In this document: one piece after another, positions 1 through 10,798 of the stretch
Layout of the letters: each line of letters begins with the position of its first letter
Numbering within the stretch: the stretch's first letter is position 1
Notes under the pieces: model-generated
What the model saw: the letters and a program-made list of their open reading frames with translations, nothing else
Told to the model about the DNA's origin: nothing
The model's database searches: none
Assembly (NCBI GenBank): GCA_024138025.1
Contig: JAMXBD010001598.1
Coordinates: 186,001 to 250,000 of the forward strand
Source of the DNA: Combretum micranthum
Lineage: Eukaryota > Streptophyta > Magnoliopsida > Myrtales > Combretaceae
DNA: 64,000 nucleotides
Direction: 5' to 3'
Program-made: the position numbers and the translations under genes

Positions 1-584
1 AAATCAATGAAGGGAACAAATTCCTTCACGAACACTCATAATCCTCACAAGACTTATTGCATGTCCAAGTACAGTTTTATAATCACCCAATTAAAGATGA
101 TGAAGAGCTGCATTAAAATTGGAGCTTGTTATGTAGGAATCCATGGTGTCATCAGGTCAAAGGACTAAAGCAAAACTGTAATGAGAAATACTTATCTTAT
201 TGATCCATATAGTATTCTCGTAGTTGGTCATTCTAATACAATGTACTCTTACATGTATCTATATGCTGAATCGATATATCATATCCTTGATCAGTAAAAC
301 ATAATCATCATTTAGCCAACATACCAATCTTAATTCATTAGTATTTCATATAATGAACGACTAGGGATAATTTAGAATAAAGTTATTTCTTACCTTATAG
401 TTTTACTATTAAAGTCATATACTTTAATAATATAAGGAATAACCAATTTATTCAAGGAATATACTCATCAAAGTAAAAGGTGGCCAATAATAACTTAGAT
501 AGGGAAAATAACTTATATATTATAAAGATAATAAACATTCAAATGACATAGAATCCATATGGCCTATGGCAAATCACTAGCACC
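1..584 (-). mobile_element. Solo LTR inside gypsy gag (copy A, cut by window edge)
   Basis: This is non-coding sequence matching 39189-39773 in copy B, where the complete 1.49-kb insertion can be seen with ATCTT repeats on each side. The right junction here is at 584/585, where gag-derived sequence resumes with the same ATCTT (585-589). See the entry at 38281 for why it is read as a minus-strand LTR. Confidence 0.55.
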
Positions 585-1633
585 ATCTTGTTTCTTATTC
601 TTGTCTGGATTAATGGTAGCCTTACCCTTGTTAACAATAGATTCACCTCCTTTATCACTAGATTTGCTAGAATATCGCTTTTCACTCCTCTTATCATCAG
701 AAGAATATGATTTTTGAGGATTAAAATATTTACTTGTGGTAGAATTATATGGATTATTCCTCCACTGTCTCTCTACTTTGAGTGATAATTAAATAGCCTC
801 TTCGAGTGTGTCATAGTGTTGCAGCTCCACAATACTTGCAATCTTATACTTTAAGCTAGCAACAAATCTCGCAATACTTTGTTAAGGTAGCTCGACAGCT
901 CCACTTTTAATCTCTAATGATTCGAATTATTGAACATGCTCCTCAATACTCTTGCCACTTGCCTCAATGATTGAAGGCGCATATAGACTTCCTGCTTATA
1001 GTATGCAGGAAAAAAACTTTTTCTCAATACTTGTTTCATCTCCGACCATGTTCTGATCTCCGCTGCTCCATCCGTCTTATGGGTAGATAGTAGGTTTTTC
1101 CACCACAATGCTGCATATCCTGTAAATTCCACTATAGCTAATCTAACTCGAGTATGTTCTTCAACATCATAACATTCAAACAATTCTTCAACTTTGTCTT
1201 TCCAATTAAGATAATCATCTATAGATCCATTTCCTGAAAAGGAAGACATTTGTAGCTTCACATGCTCCAACCCTCTAAGTGGTATAAACTCCCTATCACA
1301 GGCATCATCGTATTCAGCGTCATTCCTTCTAACATCTCATTGCCTGTCAGGATCAAGTGGTAGTAGCGGTGGTGGTGCTGGTGGTGGTGGTAGTGGTGGC
1401 GGCGTTAATGATGCTTCCACTTAGGGTGGGATCACATTAGGGTTTTATAACAATTGTTATATTATTTGTACTAGGGTATTAACTGTGTTACTCAAAGTTT
1501 GTAACTGTTGGCTCATATTTTATTCATCATTGGGCTGAATACGATTGTTACCATTGCTTAGAACTCCTCGATTTCCATGAACTCCACTATTAACCTTCTC
1601 TCTGAAATTGCCATTTACACTTTCGTTTGACAT
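585..1633 (-). pseudogene. Ty3/gypsy (chromovirus-like) gag pseudogene, copy A
   Basis: Read on the minus strand, gag begins at the ATG at 1633 (MSNESVNGNF). It runs through a proline-rich linker encoded by the GGT/GGC-rich block at 1366-1412, then the capsid-like retrotransposon gag domain, clearest at 914-1270 with the motifs DDYLNWKDKVEELF, VEFTGYAALWW and KQEVYMRLQSLRQ. After about 930 the frame shifts, and the gag C-terminal spacer continues to 590 (SYSSDDKRSEKRYSSKSSD). At least two stops lie between 1633 and 1270, so no Gag can be made. The zinc knuckle is missing here because an LTR insertion interrupts gag at 584. The gag style and the linked RT resemble plant CRM/Reina-type chromoviruses; that lineage call is from family knowledge and is tentative. 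Confidence 0.85.
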
Positions 1634-1685
1634 CCTTAATCACATACGATCACAACAACAATAGAGACAACTAACCATAACCTTA

Positions 1686-1697
1686 GCTCTGATACCA
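1686..1697 (-). other. Primer binding site for initiator tRNA-Met (copy A)
   Basis: The minus strand reads TGGTATCAGAGC, the standard plant LTR-retrotransposon primer site complementary to the 3' end of initiator tRNA-Met. It lies about 50 bases upstream of the gag ATG at 1633 and next to the LTR, which fixes the element's orientation. Confidence 0.9.
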
Positions 1698-1698
1698 A

Positions 1699-2370
1699 TA
1701 AAGATTATATGCCTAGGAAGATAAGATATCTTAAAACAATAAAAAAAAAAACAAACCTTTACTTATCTTGGAGATTACGCACCAAGAAAGTAAACACGGA
1801 TATAACATAAACAAGTAGTTGATATTACTCACAACTACTCGTTGGTATTTGGGCTTGCCACAATCCAAAGATCAATAAGAGCAAGACTCGCTACAATCAA
1901 AGATAATTGCTAAGAGTTAGGGTTTTTCTCAAAGAGAAAGAAATTTATTCAATTGATAAATCTTGTCTTTTACATCAAGAAAACTCCTATGTATACTCAT
2001 GACCTGATATATAAAACAAGAAAGATATCTTAAAGATAAAATAGGAAAGTGGCTTATTAAAACAAGATTGAAATTTATCTAGAGATAAAATAGGAAAGTA
2101 GCTATTGAAATCTATCTAGAAAGTTGCTCTTATTCTCGCATAAATATCATGAAAAGATTCGTAGGCATCATCTTGTAGATTGTAGACGTAAGTAATACCG
2201 CAATGTCCGCTAGAATTATCTCTTCAAGCAAATAGACTCGGTCACGGGTATAGTTGAGGGCTCGACTAAAGGCGGGCAAGGGCGTGACTTAACTCTTCAA
2301 GCAAACAAACTTAGTTACAGGTATAGCCGAAGGCTCAACGAAGGGCATGAGGGCATGGTTGTGCATACTT
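1699..2370 (-). mobile_element. Gypsy LTR (copy A), limits approximate
   Basis: The LTR is bounded on its downstream side by the primer site at 1686-1697. On the upstream side a purine-rich stretch (minus strand AAAATAGAGGAAG, about 2370-2382) looks like the polypurine tract. A TATA-like TTTTATATATC lies on the minus strand near 2010. The U3 half holds two diverged direct repeats of about 70 bp (about 2219-2290 and 2291-2360). Canonical TG...CA ends are not clear, so both limits are good only to about 15 bases. Confidence 0.65.
2219..2360. repeat. Duplicated ~70-bp block in LTR U3 (copy A)
   Basis: Two neighbouring direct repeats share CTCTTCAAGCAAA, a following GGTATAG, and then a GGCTCRACKAARGG-like block. 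They differ at many positions. Tandem U3 blocks often act as LTR enhancers; that role is an inference. The same pair is present in copy B at about 45176-45310. Confidence 0.6.
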
Positions 2371-2374
2371 CCTC

Positions 2375-2560
2375 TATTTTCATTACTTTCTTCTTCTTGT
2401 TCTTTCTTTAATGTTAGCATGTTATACTCTAAGTAATCATATTCTACATGCAATCCATAACCTAAGATAAACTTCCTTTCAATTGGCTCCAAATAATCAA
2501 TAATCACTTTCAATACTAAATTTTGCAATCTTCTAGCTCTTGATCTCGTAATGGGACCTT
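2375..2560 (-). pseudogene. Gypsy pol C-terminal tail fragment (copy A)
   Basis: The minus strand encodes GPITRSRARRLQNLVLK at about 2557-2507 and then a charged tail. GPxTRSRA is the familiar extreme C-terminus of plant gypsy polyproteins, just before the polypurine tract and 3' LTR. The open frame runs on into the LTR and stops at 2289. Upstream there is no integrase, so only the last piece of pol survives. Its position before an LTR that is itself followed by a primer site and gag means two elements share one LTR here. Copy B has the same arrangement with an extra stop. Confidence 0.65.
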
Positions 2561-3624
2561 CAAGTCAATTCCCATGAATATTGCTTCTACTAAATAAAAT
2601 AGAATGTGCAAAATAATTTATGGAACTTCTACGTACCATCACTCATGGGATTATTCAGTAAATCATTTGAATATTAAAAATTTAAAATAAATATAGTAAA
2701 TAATATATTGAGTATTTTAATAATGCTATCATGATTGGATATATTGAGCCATTAAATAACTGAAAGATCAGTTCCATAAAAAAATGATGAAAGACAGAAT
2801 TTTCAAAAGAATATAAAATTGAGCATATATAAGATAATACCAAATAAATAGAAATAATAACTAGATAAGCTATTAAAAAGAAAGAAAGAAAACAAGATAA
2901 GATATTGACCAATAAGACATGACAAAGAGAAGAGAACAAGAAACGAAACAAAAAGATATAGTGGTAATTAGTACTAAAGTACTCCATCATGAAAGTGTCA
3001 AATTAGTGGGATTAAAAATAACTCTTTATAGGTCTCTCTTTAAATAATTAAAAAGATATATAAAAAAAAAAACATAAGCACCTAGAAAATGAAATGAAAC
3101 TATATATGGAAAGCTAAAAAGTTTTTCTAATCCAACTGATTCCATTTGGCAATCATATCTAAAGACCTAAACACAATCTAGTGATGAAAGGGAAACTAGA
3201 TCAAAATCCACATGGTTCCAAAACCAATACTGAATCATGTCTAGTGATTTTGGATTCTAATTTGAATATTGTGAATATAGTTGTTAAAATCTCAAGTCCA
3301 ATATACGTTTATGAATATAGTTGTTAAAATCTCAAGTCTAATATATATTTCTGCGAGTTTATGATTTTATATATTTTTTCTTAATTAAAATGGATATAAA
3401 ATTAATGAAGTGCATACTTTAGATCGAATTATGAATTTAGGTATATAATTCTATAAGTTTACGATTTGTACAATTTTGCCGATTCTATGTATTCAAGTGA
3501 ATAGTAAAATCGTGATTTTGACAACTTGGATTATGAGCTATTTTAATCGAGATAATTCCAAAAATGAACTTCACCTGGAAAAGTGCATTCCCTTTTTAAC
3601 GAGGGTTATTAAATCGATGATATG
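2561..3624. other. AT-rich intergenic sequence, nothing recognised
   Basis: There are low-complexity A/T tracts and a short repeated phrase (GAATATAGTTGTTAAAATC at about 3275 and 3313), but no supported gene. A hydrophobic 102-codon frame on the minus strand (2682-2990) is shared with copy B only as a shorter version and resembles nothing known. Confidence 0.6.
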
Positions 3625-4525
3625 TAAGGATGGGCAAAAAAACTAACTTAATCGAACCGAACTAGTCTATAACCAAACCAAACAAAAACAAACCTAGAAT
3701 ATGGTTTTTTAAAACAATTTAGTTTGAATTTTTTCAATCCAAGCCAACCCGTAAAACCAAATCAAATTATTTTAGAAAAATATGATAATATTTTACTTGT
3801 AAGTTGTAACTATAAATTTTTATAAGATGCTTGATTAAATATCATATATGTTCATATGATTTCATTTGATATTTATTATTTATTGAATATTTATTAAATT
3901 CAACTTGTTCATTTTTAAATTTTTTTTAGGCTTATGATATATATTATTTTATTGATGACAAACTTTTTTTTAAATGGTTTTTAACTTTATAAGTATGAAA
4001 TTTATTTATTTAGTTATAATATCTTATTATGTATTAATTGTTTAATGTATTTTATCAGCAAATCATTTTATTTGTTGATGGATGATTTTTTATTTTGGCT
4101 AAATTTATCGATAGATAATTTTCTTGATGATTCTATTAAAAAATATAAATTATAACTTACTATACATTAGTTAGTTAATATATTTTATTGGTGGATAACT
4201 GATTTTATAGAGAACTATAGATTAAAAGTATGATGAATTCATAAAGTATTTTATTGTGGTTTGCAATATAAACTTTGTAAAGTGATATAAATATTTAAGT
4301 ATCGACACAGATGTTAAAAAAACTAGAAAAAGAAAATTTTGAGTTATAATATGATTTAATCCCTAATCCAAACCAAACCAAACCATTATTTAATGGTTTA
4401 GAAATTTTTTCTAATTGGAACAAAAACATTTCTTAATGGTTTGGTTTGGGATAAAAAAAAAGGTAAATTATACTTTTGTTTGGTTTTAGTAAAAATCGAT
4501 CCAAACCGAACCGTACCTACCCCTG
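3625..4525 (+). mobile_element. hAT-type MITE, old insertion (copy A)
   Basis: This non-coding ~900-bp element starts TAAGGATGGGCAAAA and ends TACCTACCCCTG. Its copy-B partner has the better-preserved start TAGGGGTGGGCA, which matches the 4871-5782 element. Imperfect 8-bp flanks (ATGATATG / TTGCTATG) fit a decayed hAT target duplication. Subterminal regions are packed with AACCAAACC / GGTTTGGTT motifs, typical of transposase-binding repeats in hAT elements. It is present in both large copies, so it predates the duplication. Confidence 0.8.
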
Positions 4526-4812
4526 TTGCTATGTATACTATTGCCTAATATCATTTTTATAGTAGTGTTATTAGAAATATCAAAATTTTCCTTGTCTTTA
4601 AATAAGTTGCTTTAATGAGTGCCTCCAAGCCATTTAAGAGCTAATAAGATCGTTTATTTTTGTCATGAACATCTTACTAATTATCATAGAAAGTTGTCCC
4701 TTGTATATAATGGAATAATTTTTTTCTTTCTTTTTTTTATTTTTCCCTAAGCTTTTAATATGTTAAAATAAGATTCACTTAAGTTTTCAAAAGTACTAAA
4801 AGATTTTATTTT

Positions 4813-5850
4813 GTCAATGGTCTTATAACCTAGTGGCATGTGGCATCCAATCCAGGTCATCATCTGGAGGTAGGGGTGGGCACGGATCGGTTTGATTCGG
4901 TTTTTTTCTAAAATCAAACCAAACTATAATTTACGGTTTGGTTTTTTTTTTTCCCATCCCAAACCAAACCTTAAGTAATGGTTTGGTTTGGATTATAAAT
5001 TTTTTAAACCATTAAATAATGGTTTGGTTTAGTTTGGATTACGGTTTAAATCAAAATTCTAACTAAAAATTTTCCTTGTTCTAGTTTTTTTACATTTGTG
5101 TAGATTCTTAAATATTTATATTATTTTACAAAGTTGATATTATAAACCACGACAAAATATTTTATAAATTCATCATACTTTTAATCTATAGTTCTCTATA
5201 AATCAATTATCCACTAATAAAATACATTCACTAACCAATACATAGTAAGTCATAATTTATAATTTTTAATATAACCATCATGTCAATTATCTACCAATAA
5301 TTTAGCTAAAATAAAAAATCATCTATCAACAAAATTCATTAATGAATAAAATGACCAGTTGGCAAAATATATTAAACAATTAATATATAATGAAAGTTTA
5401 TAACTGAATAAATAAATTTCATATTTTACAAAGTTAAAAGCTATTAAAAAAAAAACAATAGTTCATCATTAACAAAAAATTACATATCATGAGCTTAAAA
5501 AAAATTAAAAAAGAACAAGTTGATTTTAATTAATATTCACCAAATAATAAATATCAAATGAAATCATATAAATATATAGTAAAATATTATTATATTTTTC
5601 TAAAACGGTTTGGTTCGGTTTTACGGATTGGTTTGGTTTACCTTCCAAACCAAACCATAAATTTACGGATTTGTTCAGATTTGAAAAATTTCAAACCAAA
5701 CCATGAAAGAAACCATATTTTCGGTTTGGATTGGTTCGGTTACGGATTGGTTTAATTCGTTCGGTTTTTTTGCCCACCCCTATCTGGAGGTACTGAATTC
5801 GAATTTTCCTGTTAGCAGGCTATAATAACCCTATGTGGTCGTGTTGTAAT
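4813..5850 (+). mobile_element. tRNA-derived SINE relic split by a hAT MITE (copy A)
   Basis: The sequence ATAACCTAGTGGCATGTGG (box-A-like, near 4825) and, after the inserted MITE, GAATTCGAATTTTCC (weak box B, near 5800) resemble the tRNA-like head of plant SINEs; two further copies in this window are clearer. The uninterrupted version is in copy B at 47719-47830. It is degenerate, so the SINE call is tentative. Confidence 0.4.
4871..5782 (-). mobile_element. hAT-type MITE with perfect 8-bp target duplication (copy A only)
   Basis: The 912-bp element has terminal inverted repeats TAGGGGTGGGC ... GCCCACCCCTA and the 8-bp duplication TCTGGAGG on both sides (4863-4870 and 5783-5790). Copy B has a single related octamer (TCTTTAGG, 47756-47763) and no element, i.e. 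an empty site without a footprint. So this is an insertion after the copies diverged. Inside, it is the same family as 3625-4525 but inverted. It has no coding capacity and would depend on an autonomous hAT transposase elsewhere. Confidence 0.95.
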
Positions 5851-6610
5851 AGCCTTTGTGCATCCAAAAAGACCCTTTTTGTGCTCTTTAAAGAATTCCT
5901 TGAATTTCTTTTTTAGTGTTGAAATGATGTCTCATGTGATATTTGTACTATCCAAAACTTCCATATGTATCGGATTATAAGGATCATGAATATACTTATC
6001 TATTATTATAAAGTCAATTTTTTTTTATTTGGACTCCACATTTTTAATTAAATTATTATTTTTATCCTATTATCATTTCTCTTTCCCACTATATTATCCT
6101 TTACTCACTATTTAGTTTTAATAATAATTTCCATTACTTATAACTTTCACTACTTATTCTCATTTTAAATAAGTGTTTTCATTTTTAAACTTTAAACTAT
6201 CAATTGTCTAACTTTCATCAACTTTCACCTCAGCATGATGCTTCTTTTCTTTTATTAATCATCTTTTATCAAGTTTTTTTTTCCTCTATCTAATTTAGTT
6301 GTACATGTATTTTAACACTCATGTAATGGGTACACAGTTCGCTAGTATAGATTTAAAACTTTTCTTACTTATAATGAATGCAACATTATTTAAATATAAA
6401 ATTTCAGTAAAATATGAATTTAAATTATGATTCTAAAAGAGTACGATCTTACGATTTTATCAATTTCCCACACTCCAAACCATTAGTAAATTGGCAAATT
6501 CACAACTTTACTCCAATAAAACCAAACTAGCCCATTGTTAAATTCTTCTTTTCACTTTTTCATTAAAAAATAAAAAAGAAAAGAAAAGAAAAAAGTACAG
6601 ATATTTTCTA
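5851..6610. other. AT-rich intergenic sequence, nothing recognised
   Basis: There are A/T-rich tracts, a pyrimidine-rich stretch (about 6230-6310) and a short A/G-rich tract (about 6565-6595). No gene or element edge could be supported. Confidence 0.6.
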
Positions 6611-6884
6611 AGAGCATTGACATCCTATAGGATCTCTAAGAGGACCTTAAAGTACCATATCAGTATTTTAAGTACCTCTTTTTTAGAGTATCTCACTACT
6701 TTGCCCCTAAGATTTTTTACACAATGTCTTTCACATTTTTTTTAAGTTTTGCAATTCATATATACATTTATATAATACTCTTAATAAAGTAAATAAACTA
6801 TAAAAAGATATCAAGGACCTTACTTTTAGAGATCCTTGATAGAGGATCCCAAAAGATTTTAAAGACCTCTCCTATCTTGTAGCA
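6611..6884. mobile_element. Short MITE (~275 bp), family shared with 12781
   Basis: It begins GAGCATTGACATCCTATAGG and ends near CCTCTCCTATCTTGTAGC. Its halves are weakly inverted: TAAGAGGACCTTAAAG near the left end against TTAAAGACCTCT near the right. A related second element lies at 12781-12965, and both have partners in copy B (48591-48864 and 54806-55073). It is non-coding. The superfamily is uncertain because no clean target duplication is seen. Confidence 0.5.
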
Positions 6885-8303
6885 ATTTATGTTTTAAACC
6901 TATCAATTGCAACTCAATGATTAATTTTCATTTTTTGTCATAAATATTTTTATTTTGAAAATATTACTTATATAATTATCATCTCTTGGTAATAAATCTA
7001 ATAAAAACAAGAGGCATTACAAATATTTTATTTTTACTCCAATAATTACTTGCTTGGCAACTCTATTACATTTCTATTAAATTCGATTCCACCTTATTTA
7101 TATAACAAAGCAAATGAGCTGAAAAAGTATAGGATCTCTTATAAAATTAGTTTATATCGTCTATGGTTTAATGGAAATATATATATATATATATATAAAC
7201 TGTATGTAAAACGATTAGGTATACATTGGTACTAACTCCTTAAAAAAATTGGTAATTTCAATTATGTTAAAAACAACTTATAGGTCTTTTCTTTGATTAT
7301 GAAGATGGGCATAGTCTAGTGCTGACTTATTAAAGCAAAAGAAGGAAAAAAAAAAAAAAAAGAAACCTTTGATAAATGCTTTACTATAATTTATAGATAT
7401 TCATTGTTCATTTTTTTCTGTTATAGAAATAAATGAGTTGAAGTTAGCCTACATTAACTAATTTATCTATGGTTATTCCTTACTACTCATCTTCATGAGA
7501 AGTACGAGACCACATGACATCACTCTTTGTTGCTATTTCACAAGATTCTTTTTCTTGTTTAGTGAATTGTTTTCTTTGTAAACATAATTTGACAACTTGA
7601 GAGGACTAATGCCCATTGTTTCAAAAAGCTTCAAAATTTTATTATCATCTTGAAAAGGTTCTCTCTTTCCTCTCTCTCTCTCTCCCCCCTCCTTTACTGA
7701 AATCTTGAAAAGATTTATATGTATCTTCCTTATAAAATTTTTAAAGATAAATAAAGGAAAAATATATATTACTAATTTAATATTTTATAAATTTGGAAGG
7801 AATCATTTTCCCTTTAAAGTAAAATTAAAAAAAAAAAAAAAGAAAACACAAAATTTGTTACCTTGAGTCAAATTCCAAACTTCTCGTCTCTTCTATTTTT
7901 TTTAATCCACTTATACCTTAAAACCCAAATAAAATATGAAAAGTCCTGATTGTATCCCATTGAATATCATAACAAAGCTAATTTAGATATATTGCAAAAT
8001 GAATTTATGACAGATATATAGGAAATAACTCATGATCTTTAATTGGCTAATAAAAAGGATGAAAAAAACCCATGATCTTCAAAATTGAAAAAAATATTTA
8101 CATAAAATATAAATCCATCATTTATTTTTTTCCCCCTTAAAAGCTTAGGACTTCTCGTCTAGAAAAGTCAATGTAATATTTGCAAACCAACTGCTTTAAG
8201 TAAGAGAAAGAATTATTTATTTGTCATGGAAGTCGCTCACAAAAGTAAGATGTCAAAGGAAGATAAAACATTTCCCTAAAGAAAAAAAAAAAAAAAAAAG
8301 AAC
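6885..8303. other. Intergenic sequence downstream of PLATZ copy A
   Basis: It contains simple repeats only: (AT)n at 7177-7196, an A19-type run near 7340, (CT)n near 7670-7690 and an A-run at 8280-8299. The part next to 8304 would be the PLATZ 3' untranslated region. No other gene was recognised. Confidence 0.6.
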
Positions 8304-9433
8304 TCAACTATGCACTTTAATATCATTGAATCGTAAGTCATCTAGAAAATCTCCTGTTGGAGCTCTGATGGGTATCCCTTTCCTGCTTCTTTTTCGAAAT
8401 GAGTTGTTGGGTTGCATTGCACGGATATTCACATTAATTGAATATTTGGATTGCTGGTCTTCTCTTCCAATTTCGGTTGTTAATAACGATTGAGATGGTC
8501 CTTCCTTTTTCTTTACTTGAATGGCATTTTCCTTATTATATTGTTGTTGCACACTCTCATAATATCTAACCTGCATATATATATATATATATTATGAATA
8601 CGATTAAAGATATATATCATGCAGACAATTTATATAGTGCTCCGAGTAAGACAAACAATAATAGAAGATATAAAACAATACTTACATAGCATTCGATTGA
8701 ACAAAAAGTACTAGGTGCCTTCAATTTATATTGGCATAAAGCACAACGTCCACAACCATTAGCACTAACTGATTGCCTTTTCCCTCCTTTTGTGTTTATA
8801 AACACAATTTGATGGCTGTTTATTTTGAATGGAGTAATCTTAGATACATCACTCCATAGATCCATCAAGTCAGGGATTCGTATTGTGGCTTCGTGGGAAG
8901 CTTTACATGCCTGTAAAATATATCCTTTTGTTGGTTATACTCATTATACTACCAGATTCTTTACATGTAAAGATTACCAATGTTCTAAAGTTAAATAATT
9001 CATATTAGGGTTTTTATTCCTAATCCCTTCAATGTATTATAATAGTTTGTCTAATCAAAATGCTTATCATTATTATTATATTGAAACAGATAAGGAATTT
9101 CTTCCTTCTTTTTTCTTTTCTTTTCTTTTTTTAAACCATTGATTGTCCCTTCATATCACCTATAAGATACATATTATATATATATATATATATATATATA
9201 ACAAGCCTATTTAAAAGAAGGGAAAATTAAGAAAAGTAAGTAATACATACCTCTAATATTCTATGATCATCATGGAGCTTTTTGTGTTGATCATTGCAAA
9301 TCGTGCATATAGCATCTTGCATGCAATCTATACAAAAGTACTTGCATGGAAACTTGTCGTGAAACTTACATTGTTTGTAAAAGCGGCCTAAAATTAGTAT
9401 ACTAAGCCAGCGTGGAATTCTGCTAGAATTCAT
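8304..9433 (-). CDS. PLATZ-family zinc-binding transcription factor, three exons, intact (copy A)
   Basis: Exons on the minus strand are 9433-9251, 8910-8686 and 8570-8304. All splice sites are GT-AG and all phases 0, giving 224 residues. The start is the ATG at 9433; an ATG 26 bases upstream in another frame meets a stop. PLATZ proteins are plant-specific nuclear regulators that bind A/T-rich DNA in a zinc-dependent way and usually repress transcription. Residues seen: first zinc region C22-x2-H25, C34-x2-C37, C43-x2-C46, H50 and H54/H57; second region C117-x2-C120-x10-C131-x3-C135; and the family's typical basic C-terminal signature RKRSRKGIPIRAP at 195-207. The spacing H25-x8-C34 is shorter, and the HKKLHDDH stretch longer, than the usual family pattern, so it is a divergent member. 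Length is normal for the family. Copy B is frameshifted, so this is the only intact copy here. Family assignment is firm; target genes and role cannot be read from sequence. Confidence 0.93.
8911..9250 (-). other. PLATZ intron 1 with (TA)n microsatellite
   Basis: The donor on the minus strand is GAG|GTATGTA and the acceptor TATTTTACAG. The intron holds a (TA)n tract at about 9175-9200 and a C/T-rich tract near 9100-9130. Apart from these repeats it is identical to copy B over about 200 bases. Confidence 0.85.
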
Positions 9434-9531
9434 TGTGTCACTCACTCCATAATTTTCTTTTCTTCCAAGAAAAAACCCTAAAAGTGAATTATAATAATTG
9501 AGAGATTATTTTTATGAAGGAGGAAGTTTAA

Positions 9532-9540
9532 GTATATATA
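9532..9540 (-). promoter_or_regulatory. Candidate TATA box of PLATZ copy A
   Basis: The minus strand reads CTCTATATATACTTAAAC about 100 bases before the ATG at 9433, a normal plant TATA-to-ATG distance allowing a 5' leader of about 70 bases. Copy B has a slightly longer TA stretch at the same place (51542-51551). Confidence 0.5.
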
Positions 9541-10707
9541 GAGAAAGCCAGGAAAAGAAAACCAACAAATAGTTGTGATATGTAATTACTTGTGGATTTG
9601 TGTAAGATTTTATTAGGAAACTCTTTATTTGCTTGATATAGTAAATCTAATTAATTTGCATGAGTTTAGTCTATAAAATAGTTCTGTAAAATCTAATATA
9701 TCTACTTATGGATTTGTTTAAGATTTGATTACGAAATTTTTTACTTGCTTGATGTAGTAAATCTAGTTAGTTTTGATGACATCAGTCTATAAAATATAGA
9801 ATCTTATAATTACATGTGAAAAAATGACATGACTAAGACACGTAACATGAAAGTAACAAAAAAATCAAGCAAGGCCTATGGACTATTTAATGTGATAGAG
9901 ATAGGATTTAAATACCAAATATCTTTTTTTTTTTTTTTTCCTTTGGCCATGAATACCAATATCCTTTATTTTGCATCAAATAAAAGATTTGATGTTAATC
10001 TGCTTGGGTTTATAGCTTTTGTGTAATCTTTTCAAAGAGTTCAAAGATATCAAATATATATATAGTATTATAAATATACACATTTCTATTATAAAACAAT
10101 TATTCCAAGATACCCTTGTAAAAACATAGATAAATATTTATATATGTATTATTAAATTGGTTGGCATTTTTTTAGGGAAATTTCTATTCTATAGTCACTT
10201 TAACAACAATAATTACATAACATTATCTGATCTACACCCTCTAAAAATATAGATAAGTTTTATATATTATATTGATTTGGTTGGCATTTTTAGAAGAATT
10301 GAGTCACTTCAATGCAGTAACTGTAAACATCATCTAATGTGACTCGTTCATTTAATGTCATTTAATCCAAGCCTTCCATTTTATATATTTTATCATTTTA
10401 ACTCTAGGCCTTTTTTTCTTTTTGTTTTTCTTATCTTATATAGGTTGCTTTCTTGTTTGATTATTTTATCCTTGTAACTACTAATTATTTATTGTAAGAA
10501 GTGATTCAACTCTCTTTGACAATTGAAATTTCACATAAATTTTTGTGAACATTCTTTTACCTTCAATACATCTTTGCATATTAACAAGCAATTAACAAAC
10601 AAATTATTAAAGGTAGAATAATACTAAATATATATTAAATAATATTATATTCTTAATCTAATACTATAAGAACTATAATTTTAAATGAAAATGCTTTTTC
10701 ATCTAAT
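9541..10707. other. PLATZ upstream region, AT-rich
   Basis: Two diverged direct repeats of about 120 bp (about 9590-9670 and 9702-9790) share GGATTTGTKTAAGATTT and GTAAATCTARTTA-type phrases. Another pair of phrases (GGTTGGCATTTTT near 10158 and 10278) marks a second local duplication. No further gene was recognised. Any PLATZ control elements would lie here, but none can be named from sequence alone. Confidence 0.5.
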
Positions 10708-10798
10708 GACCTTGTAACCTAGACCTAGTGACATTACTGATAATCTCTCAAGTGAGTGAATGGTATCAAGTTCGAATCCTTGCCTCTGTTGTAATAAC
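10708..10798 (+). mobile_element. tRNA-derived SINE relic (copy A)
   Basis: A box-A-like ACCTAGTGACA near 10724 and box B AAGTTCGAATCC at 10768-10779 are about 45 bases apart, followed by an A-rich tail. The layout is that of a plant SINE head. It has no cloverleaf or CCA-proximal stem that would make it a real tRNA gene. The same relic is in copy B at 52712-52804. Confidence 0.55.

Noticed and set aside
2682..2990. Hydrophobic 102-codon minus-strand frame (and its partner at 45671-45910)
   Set aside because: A/T-rich DNA readily gives Phe/Leu/Ile-rich frames; the two copies are not kept in equal length, and no family is recognised.
8221..8493. 90-codon plus-strand frame antisense to PLATZ exon 3
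   Set aside because: It lies over the conserved minus-strand exon and its composition is explained by it; no motif.
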